Source: UBA9926 sp038131595
GTDB taxonomy: Bacteria; Pseudomonadota; Gammaproteobacteria; Pseudomonadales; Azotimanducaceae
Reading direction: 5' to 3'
DNA: 64,000 bases
Assembly: GCA_038131595.1 (NCBI GenBank)
Contig: JAYPPR010000008.1
Span: 372,001 to 436,000 of the forward strand
The position numbers and the translations under genes were made by a program. The notes under the pieces are model-generated. The model ran no database searches, was not told where the DNA came from, and saw nothing but the letters and a program-made list of their open reading frames with translations. Shown here piece by piece: positions 32,023 to 40,957 of the stretch. Each line of letters begins with the position of its first letter. The stretch's first letter is position 1.

Positions 32023-34776
32023 ATGGAAAAGTACGACCCCAGCCAAATCGAGCAGAAATGGTACCAGTCCTGGGAAAATCAGGGCTACTTCGCTCCGTCT
32101 GGAGAGGGACCCGCTTTTTCCATCGCGATCCCACCGCCTAACGTAACGGGCACGCTTCACATGGGCCACGCGTTCCAGCACTCATTAGTGGACGCCATTA
32201 TTCGCCGTCAGCGCATGCTTGGGCGCAACACCCTCTGGCAAATGGGAACAGACCATGCCGGCATCTCCACCCAACTAATCGTCGCGGAACAAATGGCCGC
32301 TGAAGGGTTAAAGCCTTCGGATATCGGGAGAGATGCGTTCATTGAGCGCGTTTGGGAATGGAAAGAATCCTCAGGCGGCATCATCAGTCGACAATTGCGA
32401 CGCATGGGCGCCTCGCTCCATTGGGATACTGAGCGCTTCACGCTCGATGAGGGATTGAGCCGCGCGGTTGTCACAGTTTTCGAACGGTTATTCGATGAAG
32501 GCCTCATCTACCGGGGCAAACGTCTGGTCAACTGGGATCCAGTCTTGCAGACCTCTATTTCTGACTTGGAGGTCATCTCAGAGGAGGAGCAGGGTCACCT
32601 GTGGCATCTCCGTTACCCTCTGGCCGATGACCCTAATCAACACCTTATCGTTGCAACCACTCGTCCCGAGACCATGCTGGGTGATACCGCGGTGGCCGTA
32701 CATCCTGACGACGAGCGCTACGCTGCGCTCATCGGTCGGCACATTGCACTGCCATTAACAGATAGAACCATCCCGATTATCGCTGATCGCTATGTGGATA
32801 TGGAGTTTGGTACTGGGTGCGTCAAGATCACCCCCGCACACGACTTCAACGATTACGACATGGGGAATCGGCACGACCTCCCAATGATCAATGTTATGAA
32901 TCCCAACGGCACGATGAATGAGGCAGCTGGCAACAATTTCGAGGGACTTGACCGCTTTGAGGCACGAGCAAAAATCGTCGACGCCCTCGAAGAATGCTCG
33001 CTGCTCGAAAAAATCGAGCCGCACACACTCATGGTGCCACGGGGTGAGAAGAGTCACGCGATCATCGAACCCCTTCTGAGCGATCAATGGTTTGTGCAGA
33101 TCGACCCGCTTGCCAAGCCCGCTATTCAGGCCGTCGAGGACGGTTCCATCGAATTCATTCCTAAGCAAGCAGAAAACATCTATTTCGCCTGGATGCGAGA
33201 GCTCAAAGATTGGTGCATCTCCAGGCAGCAATGGTGGGGCCATCGAATCCCGGCGTTCTATGACGCAGAGGGCAATATTTTTGTTGCGCAAAGCGAAGCA
33301 GCCGCACGAGCCAAATACGACATCGATGACGCTACTGCGCTCACTCAAGACGAGGACGTCTTAGATACGTGGTTCTCATCTGCACTTTGGACATTCTCTA
33401 CCCTCGGCTGGCCCGACAAGACGGCATCTCTTGCGACATTCCATCCCACCAAAGTGATGGTTACGGGTCACGACATCATTAGTTTCTGGGTCTCAAGAAT
33501 GATCATGATGACCCTGAAATTTATGGACGAGGTGCCCTTTAATCAGGTTTACGTCCACGGGCTAGTGACCGATGCAGAGGGTCAGAAGATGAGTAAGTCC
33601 AAAGGCAACGGACTGGATCCGATGGACATCATCGATGGGATAAGCGCCGAAGCTTTGGTCGAGAAACGAACCAGCAATCTCTTGCAAACCCGCATGCAGG
33701 ACAAGATTGAAAAGGCTACCCGTAAGGAATTCCCCGAGGGCATCCCAGCTTATGGCACGGATGCCCTACGGTTTACTTTTTACTCTTTGGCAAGCGGCGC
33801 TCGCGGCCTTAGGTTCGATATGAAACGCGTCGAAGGTTATCGGAACTTCTGCAACAAGCTCTGGAATGCGGCCAACTTTACTCACCTCAGCACGCAATCG
33901 CTGACCGAGCATCCGACCGCACCATCCAACAACACCATAGATCGCTGGATTAATCAGGCGTTTGAAAACGCCGCGATGGCGGTTAACCGAGCGATGGAGG
34001 ATTATCGATTCGATCTAGCGGCCAAAGCGCTATACGACTTTATTTGGAATGAGTTTTGTGACTGGTACCTAGAACTCAGCAAGCCGATTTTACAGACCGA
34101 TCAGTTCAGTCAGGCGGAAAAAACGGCAACCCAAAGCAATCTATTGCAGTTGTTTGAGCGAATTCTTCGACTAGCGCACCCTTTTATGCCGTTCATTACA
34201 GAAGAACTTTGGCAGTCACTGCCAGCGCACGCCCGAACCGGGGATTCAATTATGCTTGCTGCCTTCCCGCAGGGGCAGGATTCGGAGGACCGAGCGATCC
34301 TTGATGATGTTGCCTGGTTGAAGGAAATCGTGAGCGCTATTAGAAATATTCGGGGCGAACAAAATATCCCACCCGGAAAACCAATCCCCATCATTTTTCA
34401 CCTAGGGTCAGACAACGATCGCTCACGCTACCAACAATTTCTTCCCATGCTAGACGCGTTACTGAAGCCTTCATCCATCGGCTGGCATGAGAGCACGGAA
34501 AGCCCACCACCATCCGCTGTCCAAGTTATCGATGACCTTCAGATCCTCGTCCCCCTGGCAGGATTGATAGACAAAGCCCAGGAATTAGAACGCTTGGACA
34601 AAGAATTGACCAAGGTGGCGCAAGAGATTACTCGGATTCAAACCAAGCTGGGCAACGAGCAGTTCGTCGCTAATGCGCCCACCCAAGTCGTCGATAAAGA
34701 GCGTGAGAAGTTGAGCGTCCAGCAGCACCGGGAGACGGAGCTTACAGCACAGCGACGCCGCATCGAGGCCTTGTAA
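32023..34776 (+). CDS. valS: Valyl-tRNA synthetase
   Basis: A 917-residue class I synthetase that charges tRNA-Val. The HIGH-equivalent is PPNVTGTLHMGHAF near residue 40, and the KMSKS loop is GQKMSKSKGNGLDPMD. The editing (CP1) domain contains TTRPETMLGDTAVAVHP and the VKITPAHDFNDYD segment. The anticodon-binding domain and the C-terminal coiled-coil arm (AQELERLDKELTKVAQEI to the end) are intact. Size is normal for the family. It ends the pepA-holC block; no clear intrinsic terminator follows. Confidence 0.97.
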   Translation: MEKYDPSQIEQKWYQSWENQGYFAPSGEGPAFSIAIPPPNVTGTLHMGHAFQHSLVDAIIRRQRMLGRNTLWQMGTDHAGISTQLIVAEQMAAEGLKPSDIGRDAFIERVWEWKESSGGIISRQLRRMGASLHWDTERFTLDEGLSRAVVTVFERLFDEGLIYRGKRLVNWDPVLQTSISDLEVISEEEQGHLWHLRYPLADDPNQHLIVATTRPETMLGDTAVAVHPDDERYAALIGRHIALPLTDRTIPIIADRYVDMEFGTGCVKITPAHDFNDYDMGNRHDLPMINVMNPNGTMNEAAGNNFEGLDRFEARAKIVDALEECSLLEKIEPHTLMVPRGEKSHAIIEPLLSDQWFVQIDPLAKPAIQAVEDGSIEFIPKQAENIYFAWMRELKDWCISRQQWWGHRIPAFYDAEGNIFVAQSEAAARAKYDIDDATALTQDEDVLDTWFSSALWTFSTLGWPDKTASLATFHPTKVMVTGHDIISFWVSRMIMMTLKFMDEVPFNQVYVHGLVTDAEGQKMSKSKGNGLDPMDIIDGISAEALVEKRTSNLLQTRMQDKIEKATRKEFPEGIPAYGTDALRFTFYSLASGARGLRFDMKRVEGYRNFCNKLWNAANFTHLSTQSLTEHPTAPSNNTIDRWINQAFENAAMAVNRAMEDYRFDLAAKALYDFIWNEFCDWYLELSKPILQTDQFSQAEKTATQSNLLQLFERILRLAHPFMPFITEELWQSLPAHARTGDSIMLAAFPQGQDSEDRAILDDVAWLKEIVSAIRNIRGEQNIPPGKPIPIIFHLGSDNDRSRYQQFLPMLDALLKPSSIGWHESTESPPPSAVQVIDDLQILVPLAGLIDKAQELERLDKELTKVAQEITRIQTKLGNEQFVANAPTQVVDKEREKLSVQQHRETELTAQRRRIEAL

Positions 34777-35014
34777 TTTCTGTCCGTATCGAAAGTAGGA
34801 AGCGACCCTTGGCGGGGTACCTAACATCAACCAGAGCGCTTGCGCCCCACACTACACACAGAGCAATGAGACTGGTGGAGAGGGGCTGACGAACGCCGAC
34901 CCCTCAATATTAGTCAAAATGATCGTAGTAAATTTGTTTGGACAATGCCTTCTGACTGTGCATTAATGGGGATCGCGCATTAAACGCGTGTTTGTAATAT
35001 ACGAGGTAGGGGAC

Positions 35015-35230
35015 ATGTCTGATAGACAAATGGGGACTGTAAAGTGGTTCAACGATTCCAAAGGCTTTGGTTTCATTGAGCGCGAATCGGGCGAAGACGT
35101 CTTTGTTCATTTCCGATCCATCCGGGGGGATGGTTTTAGGACGCTAAAACAAGGCGCTCGTGTCGAATTTTCAATTACGCAAACCGATAAAGGGTTTCAA
35201 GCTGAGGATGTCGACCAAAAGGACGACTAG
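35015..35230 (+). CDS. Cold-shock domain protein
   Basis: A 71-residue CspA-family nucleic-acid-binding protein. It has the RNP1 motif SKGFGFIE and RNP2 motif DVFVHFRSI in one OB-fold, with GTVKWFNDSKGFG at the start and GARVEFSITQTDKGFQAEDV at the end. It binds single-stranded RNA/DNA and melts structure. The start at 35015 has AGGTAGGGG just upstream; the in-frame GTG at 34988 is not needed. A strong terminator follows 28 bases after the stop. Which Csp paralogue it is cannot be said. Confidence 0.94.
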   Translation: MSDRQMGTVKWFNDSKGFGFIERESGEDVFVHFRSIRGDGFRTLKQGARVEFSITQTDKGFQAEDVDQKDD

Positions 35231-35257
35231 TCTCGCTTACGCGTAGTCTGAACTAAG

Positions 35258-35288
35258 AAGAGGCCACTTGTTGGCCTCTTTCTTTCTT
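35258..35288 (+). terminator. Intrinsic terminator of the cold-shock gene
   Basis: The perfect 9-bp stem AAGAGGCCA (35258-35266) / TGGCCTCTT (35272-35280) with a 5-nt loop is followed by TCTTTCTT. A-rich sequence to its left gives weak terminator function on the minus strand too, for the quinone oxidoreductase gene that ends at 35361. Confidence 0.9.
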
Positions 35289-35360
35289 AAAATCTCGTTG
35301 TTGTACTCGTCGGTGTCGTTTCTCGAAGAGAAGCGAGTGCTTTCGTTGCGCGCGATCGAT

Positions 35361-36347
35361 TTATATCGTTAGCACCACTTTGCCCTTCGTCTCATCCGAT
35401 GCCATCAGCGCGTGAGCAGCATCGGCTTCGGCAATCGGAAACACTCGATCGACTTGGGGGGATAGGCTGCCATCGGCTAACTTTGGCCACACATACCGCT
35501 CAAGCTCAGCCATCACGGTTTTTTTCTCAACCAACGGCCTAGCTCTTAATGTTGAACCGATGACTCGAAGTCGCTTCATCATCAACTTCCCCATATCCAG
35601 TTCGGTTTTAGCGCCGGACATAAGACCAATCAATACAAGCCGCCCTCCGAGACGCAGCGAGTCTAGGTTGTCGCTCAGATAACCGGCGCCTACTGGATCT
35701 AAAATGACATCAACGCCCTCTGACTCACTCCAATTCATGACCGCTTCTTTGAAGGACCCGTTTGTTCGAACGTGCCCAGCCCCAGCACCCAGCGATTGGC
35801 AGTAGTGGAGCTTCTCATCACTACCAATGGTGACAAAACACGAAACCCCAAACGCCCTGCAAAGCTGGATAGCGGCACTGCCAACCCCACTCGCTCCAGC
35901 ATGGACAACACAGCGCTCACCAGGCTGCAGCTCCGCCTCGATGAATAGGTTCAGCCATGCGGTTGCGTACACCTCTGGCAGCGCAGCCGCCTGAACAAAA
36001 TCAAAACCATCAGGGACAGGAACGACACTGCCCTCATCGACCGCCACCTGCTCCGCATACCCCCCTCCGGGAAGCAACGCACAGACAGCATCACCGACCT
36101 TGAACCGCACCGTTTCATCACCAACAGCGGAGACTATTCCGGCACACTCGAGCCCCAGCACACTCGAGGCACCTGGCGGCGGTGGATAGAGCCCTCTCCG
36201 CTGCATTAAGTCAGCGCGGTTAATCGCGGTGGCCTTAACGGCAATCGCAACCTCCTTCGGGCCAAGCGCTGGCGCTGGCACTTCTTTCCATGCCAGCGTT
36301 TGATCATCCTCAACGACAATCGCTTTCATCAATTCAATCCCCTTCAT
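35361..36347 (-). CDS. NAD(P)H quinone oxidoreductase (MDR family, PIG3-like)
   Basis: A 328-residue zinc-free medium-chain reductase. It has the N-terminal GroES-like domain (INRADLMQRRGLYPPPPGASSVLGLECAGIV, whose YPPPPG is typical of PIG3/TP53I3), the cofactor-binding HAGASGVGSAAIQLCRAFG, and the C-terminal RLVLIGLMSGAKTELD segment. It reduces quinones with NADPH in the cytosol, probably as a detoxification step. I chose the ATG at 36347, with GGAGGA 7 bases upstream; an in-frame ATG 6 codons later (MKAIVVEDD) has a weaker site and is the alternative start. Confidence 0.9.
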   Translation of the reverse strand: MKGIELMKAIVVEDDQTLAWKEVPAPALGPKEVAIAVKATAINRADLMQRRGLYPPPPGASSVLGLECAGIVSAVGDETVRFKVGDAVCALLPGGGYAEQVAVDEGSVVPVPDGFDFVQAAALPEVYATAWLNLFIEAELQPGERCVVHAGASGVGSAAIQLCRAFGVSCFVTIGSDEKLHYCQSLGAGAGHVRTNGSFKEAVMNWSESEGVDVILDPVGAGYLSDNLDSLRLGGRLVLIGLMSGAKTELDMGKLMMKRLRVIGSTLRARPLVEKKTVMAELERYVWPKLADGSLSPQVDRVFPIAEADAAHALMASDETKGKVVLTI

Positions 36348-36574
36348 TCGCTCTCCTCCACACGCTCTACTTTCGACGCCCCAGTCCACCCGCTCTTCTA
36401 GAGGAACACTAATTCATCACTCAACAGGTGTTCGGGTTGTACGAGACCTACATTTTCAATGTGTGGAGTAAGCTTCATTCCCCCAAGTCGTATTCGCAAC
36501 GACGAGACCGAGAACCCCTTCTTCCAAATGAACAGTCTCAGATTGGGCGGCCCATTCGAGAGTGCCTTGGTCAC

Positions 36575-36775
36575 TCAATAATGGGGAGGCGGTGGCTCAA
36601 CGCTCGTCTTCGCTTCGCTATCACCCAGCAATCGCACCTGCTCCGAGAGCACCCGAAGCTGCTCTTTCAACAGTAAAATTTCCTGTTGCTGCTGGCCCAA
36701 TGCCTCATCCAACTGCTGCAGCAACTCATCTTGAAACGACACTTTAATCTCAAGCGCCTCAACCGAATCATTCAC
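36575..36775 (-). CDS. slyX: SlyX-like protein
   Basis: A 66-residue coiled-coil protein. It has the SlyX pattern: LEIKVSFQDELLQQLDEALGQQQQEILLLKEQLRVL in the helical part and a Pro-rich tail ending PPPPHY. SlyX proteins are small, conserved and of unknown function. The gene is 15 bases after hisF and closes the hisH-hisF-slyX transcript. Its tail (VEPPPPHY) matches the family terminus (E-x-P-P-P-H-Y). Confidence 0.9.
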   Translation of the reverse strand: MNDSVEALEIKVSFQDELLQQLDEALGQQQQEILLLKEQLRVLSEQVRLLGDSEAKTSVEPPPPHY

Positions 36776-36790
36776 AATCAGGCTCCGAAT

Positions 36791-37570
36791 TCAAAATTCC
36801 AGGCGCACTTTCACGCCCTGCTCATGTAAGTAGCGTTTGATGTCGCGGATCGTAAAATCACCGTAATGCACCATCGATGCGACCAAAGCTGCATCCGCTT
36901 TGCCTTCGGTGAGAACCTCCCGTAGGTGTTCAGGATGACCTGCACCCCCAGAAGCTACAACAGGAACAGGCACAGCCTCGGCGATGGTTCGCGTTAACAA
37001 AATATCGTAGCCATCCCTTGTGCCATCGCCATCAATCGAGTTGACGACTAGTTCTCCCGCACCCCGAGCGACCCCTTCTTTTGCCCATGCCACAGCATCT
37101 ATTCCCATAGGGGTGCGCCCCCCATTAATGACGATTTCGAAACCGCTTGGGCAAGAAGCTACCGACTCAACTCGCCTTACATCCATGGATAACACAGTAT
37201 TCTGTCGACCAATGGCTCCTGCACACTCATTGATGAGCGCCGGACGCTTGACCGCTGCGGAGTTAACATTGATTTTCTCAACGCCAGAACGAAGCAGAGC
37301 ATCAATGTCTTCAAGCGTTCGAATGCCGCCTCCTACCGAGAACGGAATGAAAATTTGTTTAGCGACCTCGGATACTACGTCCAGCATAATGTTTCGTTTA
37401 TCGCTAGACGCAGTAATGTCATAAAACACTAGCTCGTCTAGACCCCCTTCGTAATATTCTTTGGCTTTTTCGACCGGGTCACCAATCGTTTTGGTGTCGA
37501 CAAATTTAATGCTCTTGGCAAGCTCACCATCCTTGACGTCAAGGCACGCCACTACCCGCTTACTTAACAT
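36791..37570 (-). CDS. hisF: Imidazole glycerol phosphate synthase cyclase subunit HisF-type
   Basis: A 259-residue (beta/alpha)8 barrel that uses ammonia from HisH to convert PRFAR to imidazole glycerol phosphate and AICAR. It begins MLSKRVVACLDVKDG with the first catalytic Asp, then FYDITASSDKRN, IPFSVGGGIRT, KINVNSAAVKRP, SIDGDGTRDGYD (second catalytic Asp) and VVASGGAGHPEHLREVL. The wording differs from usual gammaproteobacterial HisF and looks closer to deltaproteobacterial-type sequences (IVINGGRTPMGIDAVAWAKEG), as judged from memory. The start at 37570 overlaps the hisH stop by 11 bases. No other his gene is present, unlike the usual hisIE-F-A-H-B order. Confidence 0.9.
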   Translation of the reverse strand: MLSKRVVACLDVKDGELAKSIKFVDTKTIGDPVEKAKEYYEGGLDELVFYDITASSDKRNIMLDVVSEVAKQIFIPFSVGGGIRTLEDIDALLRSGVEKINVNSAAVKRPALINECAGAIGRQNTVLSMDVRRVESVASCPSGFEIVINGGRTPMGIDAVAWAKEGVARGAGELVVNSIDGDGTRDGYDILLTRTIAEAVPVPVVASGGAGHPEHLREVLTEGKADAALVASMVHYGDFTIRDIKRYLHEQGVKVRLEF

Positions 37571-38198
37571 ATCGACCATCCCACTTGGAAAAGTTAGCGA
37601 GCAATTGAAGACCAAAGCGGCCACTTTTCTCGAGATGAAATTGAGTGGCCACTAGATGATCGCGACCGATGACACTGGCGAAGGTTTGATCTCCATAGGT
37701 AGTCTCGCCGATGACATGACTGGGGTGCACGCACTCGACGAAGTAGGAATGGACAAAGTAGAACTCAAGACCTGTGGGAATGCCGTGGAGAAGCGGATGG
37801 TCAGTATTGAAATGGACCGCGTTCCATCCAATTTGAGGGACCTTTAAGGCCGCGTCTTCAAACGTAAACTGCCTACACTGCCCTGGTACTAAACCTAAAC
37901 AGGCTTGATCTCCCTCCTCTGTTTGCTCCAATAAAATCTGGGCCCCAAGACAAATGCCAAGCAGCGGCCTACCGGCATCCGCGAAGTCGAGTAAGGCATC
38001 CCAAATGCCCGTTTTGTGCAGGGTGTTGACGGCTGACTCAGCAGTTCCGACACCAGGAAAAATCAGTCGCTCAGCTTTGCGGATGAGATCAGGGTCAGCT
38101 GATATCAGCGCGTCAATGCCAACCGCATGACAAGCTCTCTGAACGCTTTCAACGTTCCCTGCTTGATAGTCAACAATAATCGCTTGGCTGGTCGCCAT
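37560..38198 (-). CDS. hisH: Imidazole glycerol phosphate synthase glutaminase subunit HisH-type
   Basis: A 212-residue class I glutamine amidotransferase. The nucleophile is in PLLGICLGAQILLEQ and the triad His-x-Glu in VATQFHLEKSGRFG. VDYQAGNVESVQRACHAVG and LIFPGVGTAESAV are standard HisH motifs, and PQIGWNAV and YFVHSYFVEC also fit. It feeds ammonia into the HisF barrel. Its stop lies 11 bases inside the hisF start, so the subunits are coupled. It is divergent from the purM-like gene, separated by 182 bases. Confidence 0.9.
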   Translation of the reverse strand: MATSQAIIVDYQAGNVESVQRACHAVGIDALISADPDLIRKAERLIFPGVGTAESAVNTLHKTGIWDALLDFADAGRPLLGICLGAQILLEQTEEGDQACLGLVPGQCRQFTFEDAALKVPQIGWNAVHFNTDHPLLHGIPTGLEFYFVHSYFVECVHPSHVIGETTYGDQTFASVIGRDHLVATQFHLEKSGRFGLQLLANFSKWDGRYVK

Positions 38199-38380
38199 TT
38201 GTTTTTCCGTCTTTCCGAATGCTCGATTATACCCGGGCTGTCGGCTTGTCGGCGTTACTTTCTAGGTAAGGAGAGCATTGACGAGGCTCAGCTGGCGACA
38301 TTACCTCAACAATCAAAACATTATCCATCGAAGAGTCCTTCGCAGACGGTATACTGTCCTGACCTTACGTGGAGTTCATT

Positions 38381-39574
38381 ATGTCGGCGGATTCTTTGCA
38401 GGATGCTTCTTCTCCAAGATACAGCGCCAGGGGAGTGAGCGCCGAGAAGCACGACGTGCATCAAGTGGTGGACCGGCTAGACCCTGGCTTGTTCCCAGGT
38501 AGCTTTTGTAAAGTGATACCTGACGCACTGGGCGGCAGTGAGCAACATTGCAACATCATCCACGCGGACGGTAGCGGCACCAAGTCCATCCTCGCCTATC
38601 TTCACTACCGCGAATTCGGCGATCCCGCGGTGTTTGAGGGGATCAGCCAAGATTCCATTGTCATGAACTTAGACGACCTGCTCTGCGTCGGCGCGACTGG
38701 CCATGTAGTTTTATCCAACACGTTGAATAGGAACGCCCGGAACTGCCCAGGCGAGGTCATTCGTGCCTTAATCCAAGGCAGCGAGGCTTTCATTCAGCAT
38801 CTGAGGGACCAGGGCATCAATATCGTCTCCGGAGGGGGAGAGACAGCGGATGTAGGCGACCTGACGGGCACGATTACAGTAGACAGTAATGCGGTTGCGA
38901 GGCTGAGACGCGATGAGGTTATTCGCAATCACATCACGGGCGAACTATGTATCGTGGGTCTTGCGTCCAGTGGACAAGCCTCTTACGAAACGTTTGAGAA
39001 CTCGGGCATTGGCAGCAATGGGCTAACCAGCGCTCGACACGACTTGCTGGCAGATTATTACCGATCTCAGTATCCAGAAACGTTTGATGCATCCATGCCC
39101 GAAGCTTTGTGTTACAGCGGGCCCTATCGATTGGAGGATGCCCTTCCGGGTTCAAAACACCTTAGCGTTGGTAGTGCGTTACTGAGTCCGACAAGAACCT
39201 ATGCCCCCTTGATTGACGCGATCTTAAAAGCGCACCGCCCACAGATTACAGCGCTCATTCACTGTAGTGGCGGCGGGCAAACCAAATGCCTGAAGTTTGC
39301 GCACGATACCCACATCACAAAGGACAACCTCTTCGAACCACCCCCGATTTTTACCGCGATTGAAACCGCGAGCAGAACACCGCAAAAAGAAATGTATCAA
39401 GTCTTCAACATGGGGCATCGAATGGAGGTTTATACCGACCCAACGACCGCTGACGCCGTCATCACCATTGCAGAGAGCTTTGGCATTGACGCAAAAATTA
39501 TTGGCCGCACCGAGCCTGCCGAGGCTAACCGCCTGACGTTGATCACCCCGTCCGGGGAGACTATTCTTTACTGA
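38381..39574 (+). CDS. PurM-type AIR synthase, Bacteroidetes-like form
   Basis: A 397-residue ATP-dependent enzyme of the PurM/SelD fold, assigned to phosphoribosylformylglycinamidine cyclo-ligase (FGAM to AIR). The N-terminal SPRYSARGVSAEKHDVHQVV and DPGLFPGSFCKVIPDALGG blocks, HADGSGTKSILAYLHYREFGD, MNLDDLLCVGATGHVVLSNT, SGGGETADVGDL and GSNGLTSARHDL are the pattern of the longer PurM of Bacteroidetes, not the ~345-residue proteobacterial one. I chose the ATG at 38381, with GGAG 6 bases upstream. It stands alone, not beside purN. Another enzyme of the fold (for example a selenophosphate synthase) is less likely, since no Sec/Cys-Lys SelD N-terminus is seen. Confidence 0.82.
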   Translation: MSADSLQDASSPRYSARGVSAEKHDVHQVVDRLDPGLFPGSFCKVIPDALGGSEQHCNIIHADGSGTKSILAYLHYREFGDPAVFEGISQDSIVMNLDDLLCVGATGHVVLSNTLNRNARNCPGEVIRALIQGSEAFIQHLRDQGINIVSGGGETADVGDLTGTITVDSNAVARLRRDEVIRNHITGELCIVGLASSGQASYETFENSGIGSNGLTSARHDLLADYYRSQYPETFDASMPEALCYSGPYRLEDALPGSKHLSVGSALLSPTRTYAPLIDAILKAHRPQITALIHCSGGGQTKCLKFAHDTHITKDNLFEPPPIFTAIETASRTPQKEMYQVFNMGHRMEVYTDPTTADAVITIAESFGIDAKIIGRTEPAEANRLTLITPSGETILY

Positions 39575-39667
39575 ATCAGTTCATTTAGGGGTTTTGCTCT
39601 CCATTTCCATCGCTTAGCCCCAGACTATCTACCTCCAATTATCCACCTCCAATGAAGGAGCACTTCC

Positions 39668-40879
39668 ATGGCCCAAATTAGCTTCGAAGATGCGTTAAAA
39701 GCGCTGTCAGAGCGCGAGGGATCCGACCTGTATTACTCTACCGGCGCCCCACCTAGTGCCAAGATTTTTGGCAAGCTAGAGCCGCTGTCTGATGAAATTA
39801 TGAAACCAGGGGAAATTGACGTGCTCGCACAAGACATCATGGATGATGCGCAAAAAGAGAAGTTTGCTGAGGTTCCGGAAATGAACCTCGCCATCTCTCG
39901 ATCTGGACTTGGCCGTTATCGAGTCAACATTTTTAAACAGCGCAATCAGACCTCCATGGTTATTCGCCGACTCGGCACTGATTTGCCCAACTACAAAGAC
40001 TTAGGCCTACCACCGGTGCTGATGGATCTCATCATGCAAAAACGCGGGCTTATTTTGTTCGTGGGGGGTACTGGATCAGGTAAATCAACCTCGCTGGCAG
40101 CATTAATCGATTACAGAAATGAAAACTCCCACGGTCACATCATCACCATTGAAGACCCCGTGGAGTTCACTCACCGGCACAAAGGATGCATCGTGAACCA
40201 ACGCGAAGTAGGGACCGATACCCTGACCTTCGATGACGCCCTTGCCAATACCTTGCGGCAAGCGCCAGATGTCATTCTCATTGGAGAGATTCGGCATCAG
40301 GAAACCATGGAGCACGCCCTTGCATTTGCCGAGACTGGCCACCTCTGTCTGTCCACTCTGCATGCCAATAACGCAAACCAAGCCATGGACCGCATCATTA
40401 ACTTTTTCCCAGAGGAGCGTCACAATCAATTGCTGCAAGACCTGTCGCTTAACATGCGCGCTATCGTCTCGCAACGCTTGATTCCAACCGTGGACGGGAA
40501 GAGAGCGGCCGCTATTGAAATTCTAGTGGGAACGCCAAGGGCCGCTGACCTTATCGCAAAGGGTGCAGTGTCAGAGCTGAAAGAGCTCATGGAGAAATCG
40601 ACCGAACAGGGGATGCAAACGTTTGATCAATCCCTCTACAAGCTCTACAAGGAGGGTCGGATTAGTCTTGAAGAGGCACTGAAAAATGCCGACTCGAAAA
40701 ACAACCTGCGGCTACGAATTACACTAGATGAAAACCCGGCTGGGGCCGCCGCCATCGAAGAGGAAATGGCACGAGAGGCAGCCGCAGAGGCTAATCAACA
40801 ATCTGGGCAGCAGGCTGGCGAAGGTTCTGGTGATAACCAATCTCTCGACGGGCTATCACTGGTCGATCTCGACCACTAA
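39668..40879 (+). CDS. PilT/PilU-family twitching motility ATPase
   Basis: A 403-residue hexameric retraction ATPase for type IV pili. It has an N-terminal PAS-like domain, Walker A GGTGSGKST (133-141), Asp box TIEDPVEFTH, Walker B ILIGEIRHQETMEHALAFAETGHLCLSTLHANN and the His box. The C-terminus carries a ~40-residue Gln/Glu/Ala-rich tail (EEMAREAAAEANQQ onward) ending LVDLDH. The tail and the RHQET wording fit PilU better than PilT. No other pilus genes are here; pilT is often next to pilU but is absent. The start has AATGAAGGAGCA just upstream. Confidence 0.9.
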   Translation: MAQISFEDALKALSEREGSDLYYSTGAPPSAKIFGKLEPLSDEIMKPGEIDVLAQDIMDDAQKEKFAEVPEMNLAISRSGLGRYRVNIFKQRNQTSMVIRRLGTDLPNYKDLGLPPVLMDLIMQKRGLILFVGGTGSGKSTSLAALIDYRNENSHGHIITIEDPVEFTHRHKGCIVNQREVGTDTLTFDDALANTLRQAPDVILIGEIRHQETMEHALAFAETGHLCLSTLHANNANQAMDRIINFFPEERHNQLLQDLSLNMRAIVSQRLIPTVDGKRAAAIEILVGTPRAADLIAKGAVSELKELMEKSTEQGMQTFDQSLYKLYKEGRISLEEALKNADSKNNLRLRITLDENPAGAAAIEEEMAREAAAEANQQSGQQAGEGSGDNQSLDGLSLVDLDH

Positions 40880-40957
40880 CCCATCGCAAGACGGGTCAAC
40901 CAAAGACGTCTAGGCAATCTTGGCAACTGAGCAATCAGACGAGCGCGGATCCGAGAA

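Noticed and set aside
36791..38198. HisH2/HisF2 pair for O-antigen sugar amidation (WbpG type)
   Set aside because: HisF keeps both catalytic Asp motifs (CLDVKDG and SIDGDGTRDG) and the normal phosphate loops. No WbpG-like amidotransferase or sugar genes are nearby.
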